Shown here piece after piece: positions 36,529 through 47,100 of a DNA stretch of 64,000 bases; the stretch's first letter is position 1; the number at the start of each line of letters is the position of its first letter. The DNA lies in the NCBI GenBank assembly GCA_015179125.1, contig WHVA01000214.1, forward strand, positions 62,001 to 126,000, in the 5' to 3' direction. The notes under the pieces are model-generated. The model saw nothing but the letters and a program-made list of their open reading frames with translations, did no database searches and was not told the origin of the DNA. Position numbers and translations under genes: made by a program. The stretch is from Gautieria morchelliformis (Eukaryota > Basidiomycota > Agaricomycetes > Gomphales > Gomphaceae).

Positions 36529-36991
36529 TGTAAGGGCAACCCTGGCTAGTTGTGGAGATCACACTACCACACAACTGACAAGGGGAAATCCAAAGTCTGT
36601 ATAAATGAACAGAGCATACAAGAGAGGGGATTCTCACCTGACAAGGGGAAATCCAAAGAGAAAAGTCTAAGGACCCCCAATGTCAGCGAGCCCGTATTAT
36701 ACTACGCTGCGCAGCCAGGGACAACACTTGGCACCCGCCATCAACCCTGCACCTCCCTGACCCTTGATCGACCCTTGATGTCACCTATTACGCGAGTCGC
36801 TTGATTTCCGACACTGTTCCGAGGGTGGAACTCGGAAATTGGAGTGGAACTGGGAAGGCGAACAGAACTGGTGGAAGTTCTCCCAGAAGCGGAATCATTT
36901 CCGAGAGCGGAGGCGGAGATGGAATCGGAATCGGAAGCGTCTTCGGAAATGGAGTCGGAACTGGAAATGGAAAACAGGGTGTCCCCTGACA
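36529..36991 (-). repeat. A1 5' LTR
   Basis: 463 bp, identical by eye to 30798-31260. Its minus-strand end ...CCCTTACA adjoins the untranslated leader of gag. Confidence 0.95.
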
Positions 36992-37326
36992 CTTTGTCTA
37001 CTGGGTTGATCCCGCACAACCTATGGAAGGGACGTCCTGTGAACACACTTTGGCCATACGAACACCCAATGGGGTTGGATTAAGAAGATGATGGGGTTAA
37101 TGATGAACCATCATGCCGGGTGAATGGTATCAATCGTATTTGATGGCGTGCCTGCTGGCGAATGATGTGAGCAGCGAATGGCTGTTCGGCGAAATGTGAG
37201 GAAGGGCGAACACTGGGGAGGAGTAGTGAAAGGGGAAGTGGGGATAACAAGGTGCAGGAAATACACAGGTCATGACAATCCGATTATCAGAACACCATTG
37301 GAAGAGGGTCGAGCAGAGGAGGTGAT

Positions 37327-37806
37327 TGTAAGGGCAACCCTGGCTAGTCGTGGAGATCACACTACCACACAACTGACAAGGGGAAATCCAAAGTATGTAT
37401 AAATGAACAGAGCATACAAGAGAGGGGGTTCTCACCTGACAAGGGGAAATCCAAAGAGAAAAGTCTAAGGACCCCCAATGTCAGCGAACCCGTATTATAC
37501 TACGCTGCGCAGCCAGGGACAACGCTTGGCACCCGCCATCAACCCTGCATCCCCCTGACCCTTGATCGACCCTTGATGCCACCTATTATGCGAGTCGCTT
37601 GATTTCCGACACTGTTCCGGGGCGGAAGTCGGAAATTGGAGTGGAACTGGCAAGGCGAACGGAACTGGTGGAAGTTCTCCCAGAAGCGGAATCGTTCCCG
37701 AAAGCGGATGCGGAGATGGAATAGGAACCGGAAGCGGAGTCGGAAATGGAGTCGGAACTGGGTGTGGTGTCGGAACTGGAAATGGAAAACAGGGTGTCCC
37801 CTGACA
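37327..37806 (-). repeat. A2 3' LTR
   Basis: 480 bp, TG...CA ends, preceded on the minus strand by a purine-rich tract (37807-37820). It contains the distal part of the Pol reading frame. Confidence 0.95.
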
Positions 37807-40800
37807 TCACCCCCCCTCTAGCGTGCTGCGTCCTCGAAGCACGGGACACAAGGGATTGAAATGCCAGCGAGCGGATTCGGCGAGGGGCACCTGGATGTGT
37901 CCTGTAGAACTCCCGGAGTTTGTCAGGAGCGGAAACATCTTGCTCCGGGACCCACGAATTCTCCTCGTACCCATACCCTTCCCATTTCACGAGGAATTGG
38001 AGTCGTCCTCGCACAAACCGGCTGTCCAGGATCCGTTCTACCACGTAGTGCTCTTCCCCATCTACAATTTCTGGCGGAGGTGGCGGATGAGCCTTCCGAC
38101 GTGGAATTGGGTCCTCAAGCATAGGGAGTAACTTCACCACGTTGAAGACGGGGTGGAGGCGGGACATGGACATCGGAAGTCGGAGGCGGTATGCATTCCG
38201 TCCAACCCTCCGCGTCACTGTGAAGGGCCCAAGGTAGCGGTGGGCAAGCTTCTGCGAAGGGCGTGTGGTGCGGATGTCACTTGCATCTAGGTACACCTTG
38301 TCTCCAACTTGGTACTCTGGGGCAGGAACCCGGCGTCGGTTGTAGTACCTTGCCATGTCATCCTTGGCCTTCGCAAGGGCCGACTTGGCTTCCAAAGGGT
38401 GGAGTCCATGCGGTCTCGGAACTCATTGACCGTCTCGAGTCGGGAGTCAGCCTGGCGTGGTTCGAAGCCCATCCGCGGGTGTCGTCCGGAGTCAAGCATG
38501 AAGGGAGTCTGTTGCGTGGCGGAATGGACATGGTTGTTGTATTGGAATTCCGCCAGCGGAAGTAACTCATCCCAGTCATCCTGCCTCTCATTGACAAAGA
38601 GGCGGAGATATTGCTCCAACTCCTGATTGACCCGTTCCGTCTGTCCGTCACCCTGCGGATGGTACGCTGTGGTGGTAGCCAGCTTTATGCCGAGCAGGCG
38701 GTAGAGCTCCCGAGTCAGTTCCGCGACAAACTGCGGACCTCGGTCGGAAACGACTTGCTTCGGGAGCCCATGCAACTTCCAGACATGTGCAAGGAACAGG
38801 CGGGCCGCTCCGAGGGCTGTGATCGTCGTGTGCGTCGGAATGAAGTGGGACACCTTGCTCACCGAATCCACGACGTTCATGATCGCGTCGTAGCCATGAG
38901 ACTCTGGGAGTTCAACGATGAAGTCGACACTGATGGTGTCCCAGCGGGATTCGGGAATCGGGAGCGGAACAAGTTCTCCGACGGGCGGACGTCGTTGCGC
39001 TTTGGTTCGGAGACAAAGGTCACACGTCTTCACGTACTGTCCGATGTAGCGGGACATCTGAGGCCACCAGTAATTCCGAGCCACTAACTCCAGCGTCTTC
39101 CACCTGCCAGCATGCCCAGCGACCCGTGTGTCATGGTGCTGGGACACGATGCGACGGCGGAGGTCCGCCCCACCCGGAACGTAGACCTTGCCTCTGAAGT
39201 GGAGCAGTCCATCACGTTCCGACCATTCCGCTGCCCGTACAGACCGTGAGTGCCCCTTCCGGAGTTCCTCCACTGCCTTCACCACCGACTCCTCCTTCTC
39301 TCCATTCCGGTACTGCCTCCGGATATCCCGGAGCATTTCCGCTTCCGCCCCAACTGCAGTTACTCCTTCTAGGGCACGGATTGCAAAGAGACTTGGGCGG
39401 AGCAGTGTCATATCCGCGTTGTCTCCACTTCCGCTTCCGTGATCCGCGTGGCGGGATAGGGCATCGGGCTTGCCCATGGTGCGGCCGGGGCGGTGGTGGA
39501 GCATGAAGTCAAACCGGGACAGGTGTAGGGACCACCGTGCTTGTCGTCGGTTCAGCTTCTTAGCCGTGCGGAAATACTCGAGGTTCTTGTGGTCTGTCCA
39601 GATCTCAAAAGGGCATAGAGCACCCTCAAGGAAGTGTCGCCACTCCTCCAGCGCTCGGATGATTGCCAGCATCTCCTTGTCATGGATCTCATAGTTCCGC
39701 TCGACCGGACTAAGGCTCTTAGAGAAGAAGGCAATCGGATGCCACCCCCCACCATCTTCCGATGACTGCTGTGACAAGACCGCTCCGGTAGCTGCGTCGG
39801 AAGAATCCGCCTCGACTCGATAAGGGCGAGAGTCGTCGGGAAAGATCAGGACCGGGGCGGAAGTGATCAGCTCCTTGAGTTTGTCAAAGGAAGTCTGTTC
39901 CGGCTCTCCCCACCGCCATCCAACCTCCTTCTTGGTGAGGTCGAAGAGGGCACGGGCGTGGCAGGAGAAGTCCTTGATGAACCGCCGGTAGAAATTGACA
40001 AACCCAATGAAGGACTGGACCTCCTTCTTGTTTCGCGGCACGGGCCAATCCGATACACCGGAAACTTTGACTGGGTCCATTTCCACCTTTCCTTCCGACA
40101 CAATCACCCCAAGATACTCTATCCGCGTCCGCTCAAATTCGCACTTTTCCGGCTTGAGACACAGGTTGTACTCCCGGAGCCGTTCCAGCACTCTCCGCAC
40201 GACTTCCCGATGTTCGGACATTGTTTTCGTGAAAATGAGGATGTCATCGAGGTAGACGCAGACAACCCCTTCTGCTATCATGTCACGGAAAATGTCATTC
40301 ATCATCGTCTGGAATGTGGCGGGACTGTTGGTGAGGCCAAAGAACATGACCTGTGGCTCAAAGAGTCCTCGATTGGTGCGGAATGCGGCCTTCCACTCGT
40401 CTCCCTCCCGGATCCGGACATTGTTGAAGCCCCAGCGGACATCCAGCTTAGTGAAGTACCTCGCCCCGCGGAGTTGTGTGATCAGTTCGGAAATGAGTGG
40501 AATGGGGTACCGGTTCTTGATCGTGATCGCATTCAAGGCCCGGTAGTCCTGCACAAGTCTGAGCGAGCCATCCTTCTTCTTGATGAAGAACACCGGAGAT
40601 GCCATGGGTGACTTGGAGGGGCGGATCCTCCCTGTACGGAGGTTTTCCGCAAGGAACGCATCGAGCTCTACCTGCTCCTTGGGTGACAGCAGGTAGACCT
40701 TGCAGTTGGTGGGCTTTGACCCAGGCTCCAACTCGATGGCGTGGTCCCACAGCTTCCGTGGAGGCAGGGTATCAAACGACTCCTTGGAAAAGACGTCCTC

Positions 40801-41721
40801 GAACTCTCGCAGGTACTCCGGAATTTCCGCCTCTACTCTATCATGCCTCTTGGAGGCTTCAGCAAGGCGTTGCGAAATATTTCCGGTGGCGCGGATGTGT
40901 TCCGCTTCCGGCGGAAGGTTTACGTACAGCAAGCGCTCCCCTTCCGCCAGAATGTCTTCCGGGCCGAGTCGGATGACGTCGGAATCGGAATCGGAATCGG
41001 AAGTGGGATCCGGTTCAAATTCCGCTTCCGAGTCTTCTTCTGCAAGCAGTGGATGGGGGCCAGAACGACATGTCTGTATGAGCCGTTCGGTCTTCCGCTG
41101 CTCCTGGCGCTCCTTCCGCAGTTCCGACCTGCACATGTGACACTTGGCTGGACATCGACTCATCAGTACCTTCCGAGTCTGCCAATTGATCTCCGGGTTG
41201 TGCTCCTGAAGCCAGGTAAACCCGAGGATGATGTCCTGCTTCCCCAGGCTGGTGACTGCAAAGGAAGTGCGTTCTGAGTGTCCATCGTAGCGGAGAATTG
41301 TGTCTACTATCTCCGTGATGGACCCTGCCTCATTGGGGCTTCCATCCACATTGAACACCGGGATTGCATGTTGCAACTTCCGCGTGGTCAGTCGGTTCCG
41401 TTCCACATAGTCCCGGTCCATAAACTGACCAGTGGCCCCGCAATCGACAAGGGCGGGTCCGGATTTGACTTCCGCCGTATCTGTCGTCTGGATCTCCACC
41501 TTGATGACTAGTGACTTGGGGCCAGGGGTGGCAGCAACAACATAGCGCTTCGGAAGGCGTCTCTCCCAAGGGCGGATGCGGGATGGATGGGGTGTCAGAT
41601 TTGGTTTTTGTGTGACTTTATCCGGTGGGTCTGTACGAAGTGAGGGGAGTGGGGGCTTTTCATTCTCTACTTCAAGACAGGCAAACCGGTTATGTACAGG
41701 CAGCAGGGGCACACATCTCAC
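37586..41721 (-). pseudogene. pol: A2 Pol: protease to chromodomain (one-base deletion before the chromodomain)
   Basis: A single frame runs from 41721 to 38287 through protease (ALVDCGATGQFMD), RT (VYLDDILIF), RNase H and the whole D-D-E integrase core. A missing base at about 38393 (CTTCCAAAGG where A1 has CTTCCGAAAGG) shifts it, and the C-terminal part with integrase tail and chromodomain continues at 38395-37586 in another frame. As in A1, the terminal frame crosses the polypurine tract into the LTR, but it ends with a different tail (EIKRLA) owing to an indel in the LTR. The lesion is at a different site from that of A1. Confidence 0.93.
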
Positions 41722-42893
41722 CCGCTGCGTGTCACAAAATCCGACGCATCTTCCGCTTCCGGTAGACCATGTTCCGCATTTTCGGAAAGCTCTTCCGCAG
41801 TGGGCACTCCGTTTATGTCTGCAAGCGCGAGGAACTCTGGAAGGATCTCGAGTTTCTCCTCTGTGGTCATAAGCCGGATATCAAAGGCTTGGGGGCACTC
41901 GCGAGCGTAGTGGCCTGGTTGTCGGCAGCGGAAGCAGGTGATAGTTCCGTGGCCTTTTCCGCGCATGCGGTCAACATCCATCGGGGCAGGGCCACTCTTC
42001 GAGGGAGGAGGGCTATGGTTCCTAATAGGAGCAGGCGGAGCAAGCATCGGAAATAATTTCCGTGTGGGAATGAATGCGCTTCCGGGTTTTGGCACAGGTT
42101 GAGTAGGACGAGCGGAACTGCGTGTCGTGTTCCGACTCGTCTCCACGAAGGCCTCATTTGCCTCCCTGTTCCGAGAAACCTTCTGCGCAGCTTGGTACCA
42201 CCCTTCCGGGTCATCAAAATCCGGAGCTCCATCCCCAAGCAGCGCAACTTGGTTCTGGAGCGTCGGATCAAGTCCTCGTCGGAATTTGATGACGATCGTC
42301 TTGTCGTCGTCATATTCCGCAAGGTCGATGAGCTCCTGGAAGCGATCGATGTAGTCATCGACCGGATCTTTGGCCTGGTACCAGCTCGTCCCCTCGAGCT
42401 TTGTAAGGGCTGTGAGCTGCTCGTTTTTCGGGCAGAACTGGTCGGAAAATGTTTTCTCGAACGCGTCCCAGTCCCGGAAGTAGTTCCCCTTGCCCTTTGC
42501 TTCATGTCGGATCACCTTGTTTGCAAAACGGGCTGCGCGGTCCGATTTGAAAAAGGACAACGTCCAGTGAATCCGAGCCTGGTCGTTCGGAAAGAGGTCT
42601 CCGACAATTGCGAAGTAGATGCTGCATGTGTTGAAGAATGCGCGTCCCTTCTCCCGATCTCCGTCAAAGTCCGCCGGAGTTGCGGGTTTGACCTTTGCTA
42701 ACTTCGCGGACATCCTCTTTTCCGCTAGTTCCGCTTTTCCGAAATCCGGATCATCCAGCATTTCATTTCCACCACCTTGTGGAATATCTAACTTAGCCAA
42801 AATCGCTTGTAAGGCTGTTTCAATCGCGTCGGTCTTCATCCGGTTCCGCGTCAATTCCTCCTCCATATTCCGAAGACGATCGTCCGGATCCAT
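41718..42893 (-). CDS. gag: A2 Gag with CCHC knuckle
   Basis: 391 aa from ATG 42893 (MDPDDRLRNMEEEL). Nearly the same sequence as A1 Gag, with knuckle CFRCRQPGHYARECP and the same GTGA overlap with Pol at 41718-41721. The frame is unbroken and ends TRSG. Confidence 0.9.
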   Translation of the reverse strand: MDPDDRLRNMEEELTRNRMKTDAIETALQAILAKLDIPQGGGNEMLDDPDFGKAELAEKRMSAKLAKVKPATPADFDGDREKGRAFFNTCSIYFAIVGDLFPNDQARIHWTLSFFKSDRAARFANKVIRHEAKGKGNYFRDWDAFEKTFSDQFCPKNEQLTALTKLEGTSWYQAKDPVDDYIDRFQELIDLAEYDDDKTIVIKFRRGLDPTLQNQVALLGDGAPDFDDPEGWYQAAQKVSRNREANEAFVETSRNTTRSSARPTQPVPKPGSAFIPTRKLFPMLAPPAPIRNHSPPPSKSGPAPMDVDRMRGKGHGTITCFRCRQPGHYARECPQAFDIRLMTTEEKLEILPEFLALADINGVPTAEELSENAEHGLPEAEDASDFVTRSG

Positions 42894-43080
42894 GTTGGAA
42901 GGAGAAATATGGGACGGGATTTCCGGGGTTGGGAGCTCGACGTAAGAAGAGGGGCTGTCGTACGCTGTATGTGCGGAAGAGGTTGCGATCTCCGAGTCGC
43001 TGTCTCCGATTCCGAACGCACCTATGGCGAATGCAACGCGCAGTACGACCGCCGGTCCTCTAGGGGAGAGACTTTTCTGC

Positions 43081-43560
43081 TGTAAGGGCAACCCTGGCTA
43101 GTCGTGGAGATCACACTACCACACAACTGACAAGGGGAAATCCAAAGTATGTATAAATGAACAGAGCATACAAGAGAGGGGGTTCTCACCTGACAAGGGG
43201 AAATCCAAAGAGAAAAGTCTAAGGACCCCCAATGTCAGCGAGCCCGTATTATACTACGCTGCGCAGCCAGGGACAACGCTTGGCACCCGCCATCAACCCT
43301 GCATCCCCCTGACCCTTGATCGACCCTTGATGCCACCTATTATGCGAGTCGCTTGATTTCCGACACTGTTCCGGGGCGGAAGTCGGAAATTGGAGTGGAA
43401 CTGGCAAGGCGAACGGAACTGGTGGAAGTTCTCCCAGAAGCGGAATCGTTCCCGAAAGCGGATGCGGAGATGGAATCGGAACCGGAAGCGGAGTCGGAAA
43501 TGGAGTCGGAACTGGGTGTGGTGTCGGAACTGGAAATGGAAAACAGGGTGTCCCCTGACA
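43081..43560 (-). repeat. A2 5' LTR
   Basis: 480 bp. Differs from the 3' LTR at about two positions (an A/G near the GTCAGCGA block and a C/A in the GGAATCGG block). Confidence 0.95.
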
Positions 43561-43759
43561 GTGATAGGCCCAGCGATGACTGCCAAGTCAGTCCAAAGAT
43601 GTCGATCGTGCGTTGACGGCGTGGCTATGGTAATTGGCGCGAACAGCATGAATTGGTTGCCGAACATGACAATGGCGATCAGAACGAACACGGAGATGGA
43701 GTGAGAAATGGCAGGGCAGAGCACCTGAGTATGAGAAATAAACGCGTCATGACAGCACC

Positions 43760-43938
43760 CTACCATCCCTCAACTGACTTCGCTTCACGCTGTAGGCAAT
43801 GCCCCAGCCCCGACTACACTCCTCCACGAGAAACCCCTACCGAAGGACGAGTTAGAGATGTTCAGGGCTGTGGTACCAGAGGAGTACCATGACTTCTTCA
43901 ATATCTTTTCGCATGCTAAAGCCAAAGACTTGCCCCCA
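43760..43938 (+). pseudogene. Family-B pol remnant, pre-RT part (segment 2)
   Basis: It continues the frame of 29246-30097 once the solo LTR and one GCACC are removed: TIPQLTSLHAVGNAP, then LLHEKPLPKDELEMF and VVPEEYHDFFNIF, ending KDLPP. This is the connector before the RT in gypsy Pol. It stops exactly where the family-C 5' LTR starts (43939). The expected RT does not resume after 58690. Confidence 0.82.
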
Positions 43939-43968
43939 TGTAAATAACCTGTGTATCTACATGTACAA
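43939..43968 (+). repeat. Family-C 5' LTR, first 30 bp
   Basis: TGTAAATAACCTGTGTATCT and the next ten bases equal the start of the 3' LTR at 58476. The LTR is cut after ...TGTACAA by the Helitron and continues at 50401 with TAGTTATTACA. Confidence 0.95.
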
Positions 43969-43979
43969 CTAGGTGGGTA

Positions 43980-43996
43980 CCCGCGCTTTGCGCGGG
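43980..43996 (-). terminator. Helitron 3'-terminal hairpin
   Basis: CCCGCGC, loop of three, GCGCGGG: a perfect 7-bp GC-rich stem 7 nt inside the CTAG terminus. In Helitrons this hairpin signals the end of rolling-circle transfer. Confidence 0.93.
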
Positions 43997-44125
43997 GGTT
44001 TAGGTCAAATGCATCGGTAAGGTCAAATGCATCAGTAAATTCACAGGCATTGAGACAATAAAAACTTGCATCAAGAAAAAGTATACTAAGTAAATACTAA
44101 GTAAATTGTATCAGGGAAGTGAATG

Positions 44126-47100
44126 TTACAGTTCAAGGAGCTCTAAGCAATACATCTTCATATACAATATTTGTGGTTTGCACACCCTCCTCAAGCAAGA
44201 CCTTAACCTTGTTCCAGTTGGTCCCCTTGATACACCAACATACAATTGACCATGTCCAAACACTGGATATCTCAGGTCCAGCCCAACCGTACCCAAAGAC
44301 TGTCCCTGAGACTTGTTGATAGTCATTGCAAATGCCAAACGCACTGGAAACTGCCTCCTTTGCAGCACAAATGGCAATTCTCCCTCTGATGGCTTAATGA
44401 TGATCCTGGGGATGAAAGCAATATTTCCTGCACGTGGACCCGAGATGATCCTGACCTCCAACACTCTAATGTTCATCCTCACCAACCGCAGCCTTGTCCC
44501 ATTGCATAGTCCTTGCCTCTGATCCAAATTGCGCAACAGCATCAGAGGCACTCCAGGCTTGACTTCCAAGCGAGCAGGAGGAAGACTGCCCATCTCTATG
44601 GAATTCAGATACTCTGCAGGATACCTATCTGCATCATCGGATTCTGTAATGGAATTTGCACAGTGCAAGACCTGAGCATCACCTGGAAACTCCCTAAACA
44701 CCATGGAATTGATCTCATTGACCTCAGTGTTTCTGGCACAGAGGATGGCCCGCTCCAAAAAGTAATCATCCCGGGCAGGGACTGGATTGCCAATGCCAGG
44801 GTATATTTCCTGGATCAGATCTTCAATTCCAGGGCCACAAACCATGTGTTGAGGGAGTGAGAGGGTATGATCCAGTGGGAGATCCTTTCCCTGGCCCACA
44901 TTCTGCAGCCATTCTGCAAATCTGGCTCTGTCAGGGTCATTTCTCACCCGCATGTTCTCTGTCAGATGGAGGACCTTGATCTTTGGCCACAGATATGACT
45001 TCTGAAGGGTAGCTCCCACGATATCCTCCTTGGAGCCTTTAGGGACAATTGGGAGAGTCTGCTGAAAGTCACCTCCAAATGCGACTGTGATGCCACCAAA
45101 GGGTCGGTCATGCTGGTCAAGGAAATCCCTCAGTGTCCTGTCAATGGCCTCTATGGCATGGCGATGCTGCATTGCAGCCTCATCCCAGATGAGGAGACTG
45201 GCCTTTCTCAGCATGTCAGCCTTGTCAGAGTTCTTTCTGATGGAGGAGAGAGAGCGCTCATGGACAGGAATGGGAATTCCAAGCATGCTATGAGAGGTTG
45301 TACCCTTAGTGAGGATAAGTGCAGCCATTGCAGATGAGGCTACTGCAATCACAATGAGGCTCTCCGCTCTACAGGAGTGGATTAGAGTGTTCCACGTGAA
45401 CGATTTCCCTGCACCACCTGAGCCAGTGACGAAAAACATTTGTCCGTCAGGTTTGCCCCGAGCATCTTTGGTCAGTGCCGACCGTAATATCTGATCATGC
45501 GCAGACCTTTGCCCCATATTCAGCTTGGGAACCTCCTCATCAGCCTTTTCCCTCTCTTCAACAGGGTCATAGTCCCTCTGCTCAGCTATGAACCTGTTTC
45601 CAATGAGGGCCTCCCACTCGCCTGCCACCCGAGGCATATCATCAAAGCTGCTCAAGGACATTCCACCCTGCTGGAGGATTTTATCCAAGAGAAAGAGGCC
45701 GAAATCATAAACCTGATCATCCTGTGGATCATGCATACGGTGTCTGATTTGGAGCTGATGTCTGAGATCATCACATATGTGCTCCTTGAAGCCGTCCCAT
45801 AGTCTGCCAGGCTGCGATGGATTGCAATGGCCAAGGATGGTGGCAAAGAGATGTCTCAGCTGAGCACCTGTTTTCATGGCACTGGCTTCCTGGAGACACA
45901 ACCTCAGCTCCTGATCATCATCCAGAAGTCCCCTTGCACGACAGGCCTCCTTGTAAGTAGCATATTGTATGCCATCCACTGACCTAAGCTCCTCAAAGGA
46001 TCTAGCCCCCTTGACCACTGTGAGGAGAGTGCGCACAAAAAATCTCTCTCCTGATTTAGGGCTTGCAAAGTGAAGGCAACCGATGCTATAACCTCCTTGG
46101 CGTGGTGTCCATACCTTTTCCTCTGATTGCCAGGTAAACTGCTCAGGAAACTCCACATAGAGCAGATCACGTGCTTCAGGGTACATATCATTGGCCTCAA
46201 AGTAAGCCATGAGCGGTGTCTTTTTTGCCTCAGCCCTAATGAGGATGTTGTCCACATCCTCATTGGGATCAAAGATGATCGTGTGGTGGTCCTTTTCATG
46301 GACTGGCAGTGCCATGACTGCAGGCACCTGGGTGTGGATTTCCCGCTCCAGCAACCTCCAACAGGCCTCATGAGCACTGACATAGCGAGCGTCCAGGTAC
46401 TGCTTAATTTCATCCTTGCTGAGACCCAACTCCATCATGGTCCGATCATGGCCCTTGTAGAGATACTTGTGGATATACTTGATACACCTCACATTGATGG
46501 TGAGTTCAGCGTTGATGTGACACAGGAGTTTGAGCAAGAGCAGAGGAGAGTATGGAACAACCCATCTGTTGTCCAGCATGTTGCCCCTGACATTGTGCTG
46601 CCTTCCATCATTGCGACGACGATATTTTGGATATCCATCCTCATTCAGACTGGTTTCCTCACAGAAGGGCTTTGGGAAGTTTTTGTTGCACTTGCCATTT
46701 TCCATGCAGGGTGCGTCTCGATTCATTTCTCCACAGGGACCATGTGTCATCAGGTCACAGACCAACTGGTAGAGGACAGGATGTGTCTCTGGATCAGGGA
46801 ACTCTGCCGAAATCATAGAATCCACCTCATGTGGATGCCTGATCTTGGAATCTCTTGCAAACCAGATAAGAATATGCATGTGTGGGAGTCCCCTTTTCTG
46901 GAATTCAATGGTGTGGACGCGAGCAACGGTTTCCCCAAAAATCTTTTCCTTGACGATCAAGTCAATGAGGTATTTCTTTTTGAGATGGAACACCCGTGAC
47001 ACCAAGTCAGGTCTGTCCTGAGGTGATTGTCCAGGTAACAATGCATTCAATATCTCCTGCCACTTGGGATTGGCAGTCATTGTAATAAAGAGATCGGCCA

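Larger units (their letters stand above)
30798..36991 (-). mobile_element. Chromovirus A1, complete Ty3/gypsy LTR retrotransposon
   Basis: 6194 bp with two 463-bp LTRs that I read as identical, TG...CA ends, and target duplication CTTTG at 30793-30797 and 36992-36996. It encodes Gag and a Pol ordered protease-RT-RNase H-integrase-chromodomain. Identical LTRs mean a very recent insertion. I could not find a tRNA-type primer site next to the 5' LTR (inside sequence GCAGAAAAGTCTCTCCC on the minus strand); self-priming is possible but untested. A frameshift between protease and RT disables this copy, unless recoded. Confidence 0.96.
37327..43560 (-). mobile_element. Chromovirus A2, complete Ty3/gypsy LTR retrotransposon
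   Basis: 6234 bp, two 480-bp LTRs with about two differences, target duplication GTGAT at 37322-37326 and 43561-43565. Same gene order as A1. A2 carries a longer LTR than A1 (two short in-frame additions, for example GGTGTGGTGTCGGAACT) and differs throughout, so it is a separate lineage of the same family and not a duplication of A1. Its single visible lesion is a one-base deletion near 38393. Confidence 0.95.
30098..43754 (-). mobile_element. Long-form solo LTR-B hosting chromoviruses A1 and A2
   Basis: LTR sequence is present at 30098-30797, 36997-37326 and 43566-43754 (about 1.2 kb in total), beginning TGTCAAGATTGG and ending GTCATGACA on the + strand. Outer flanks are GCACC (30093-30097) and GCACC (43755-43759). 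Like the copy at 26650 it carries the ~240-bp extra head (43754 back to 37278). Two complete family-A elements lie inside, each with its own 5-bp duplication. The coding sequence of the host pol is continuous across the outer flanks. Confidence 0.9.

Noticed and set aside
36500-36530. tRNA primer-binding site next to the A1 5' LTR
   Set aside because: The leader sequence does not show a TGG-type start that I can match to a tRNA 3' end by eye; left unassigned.
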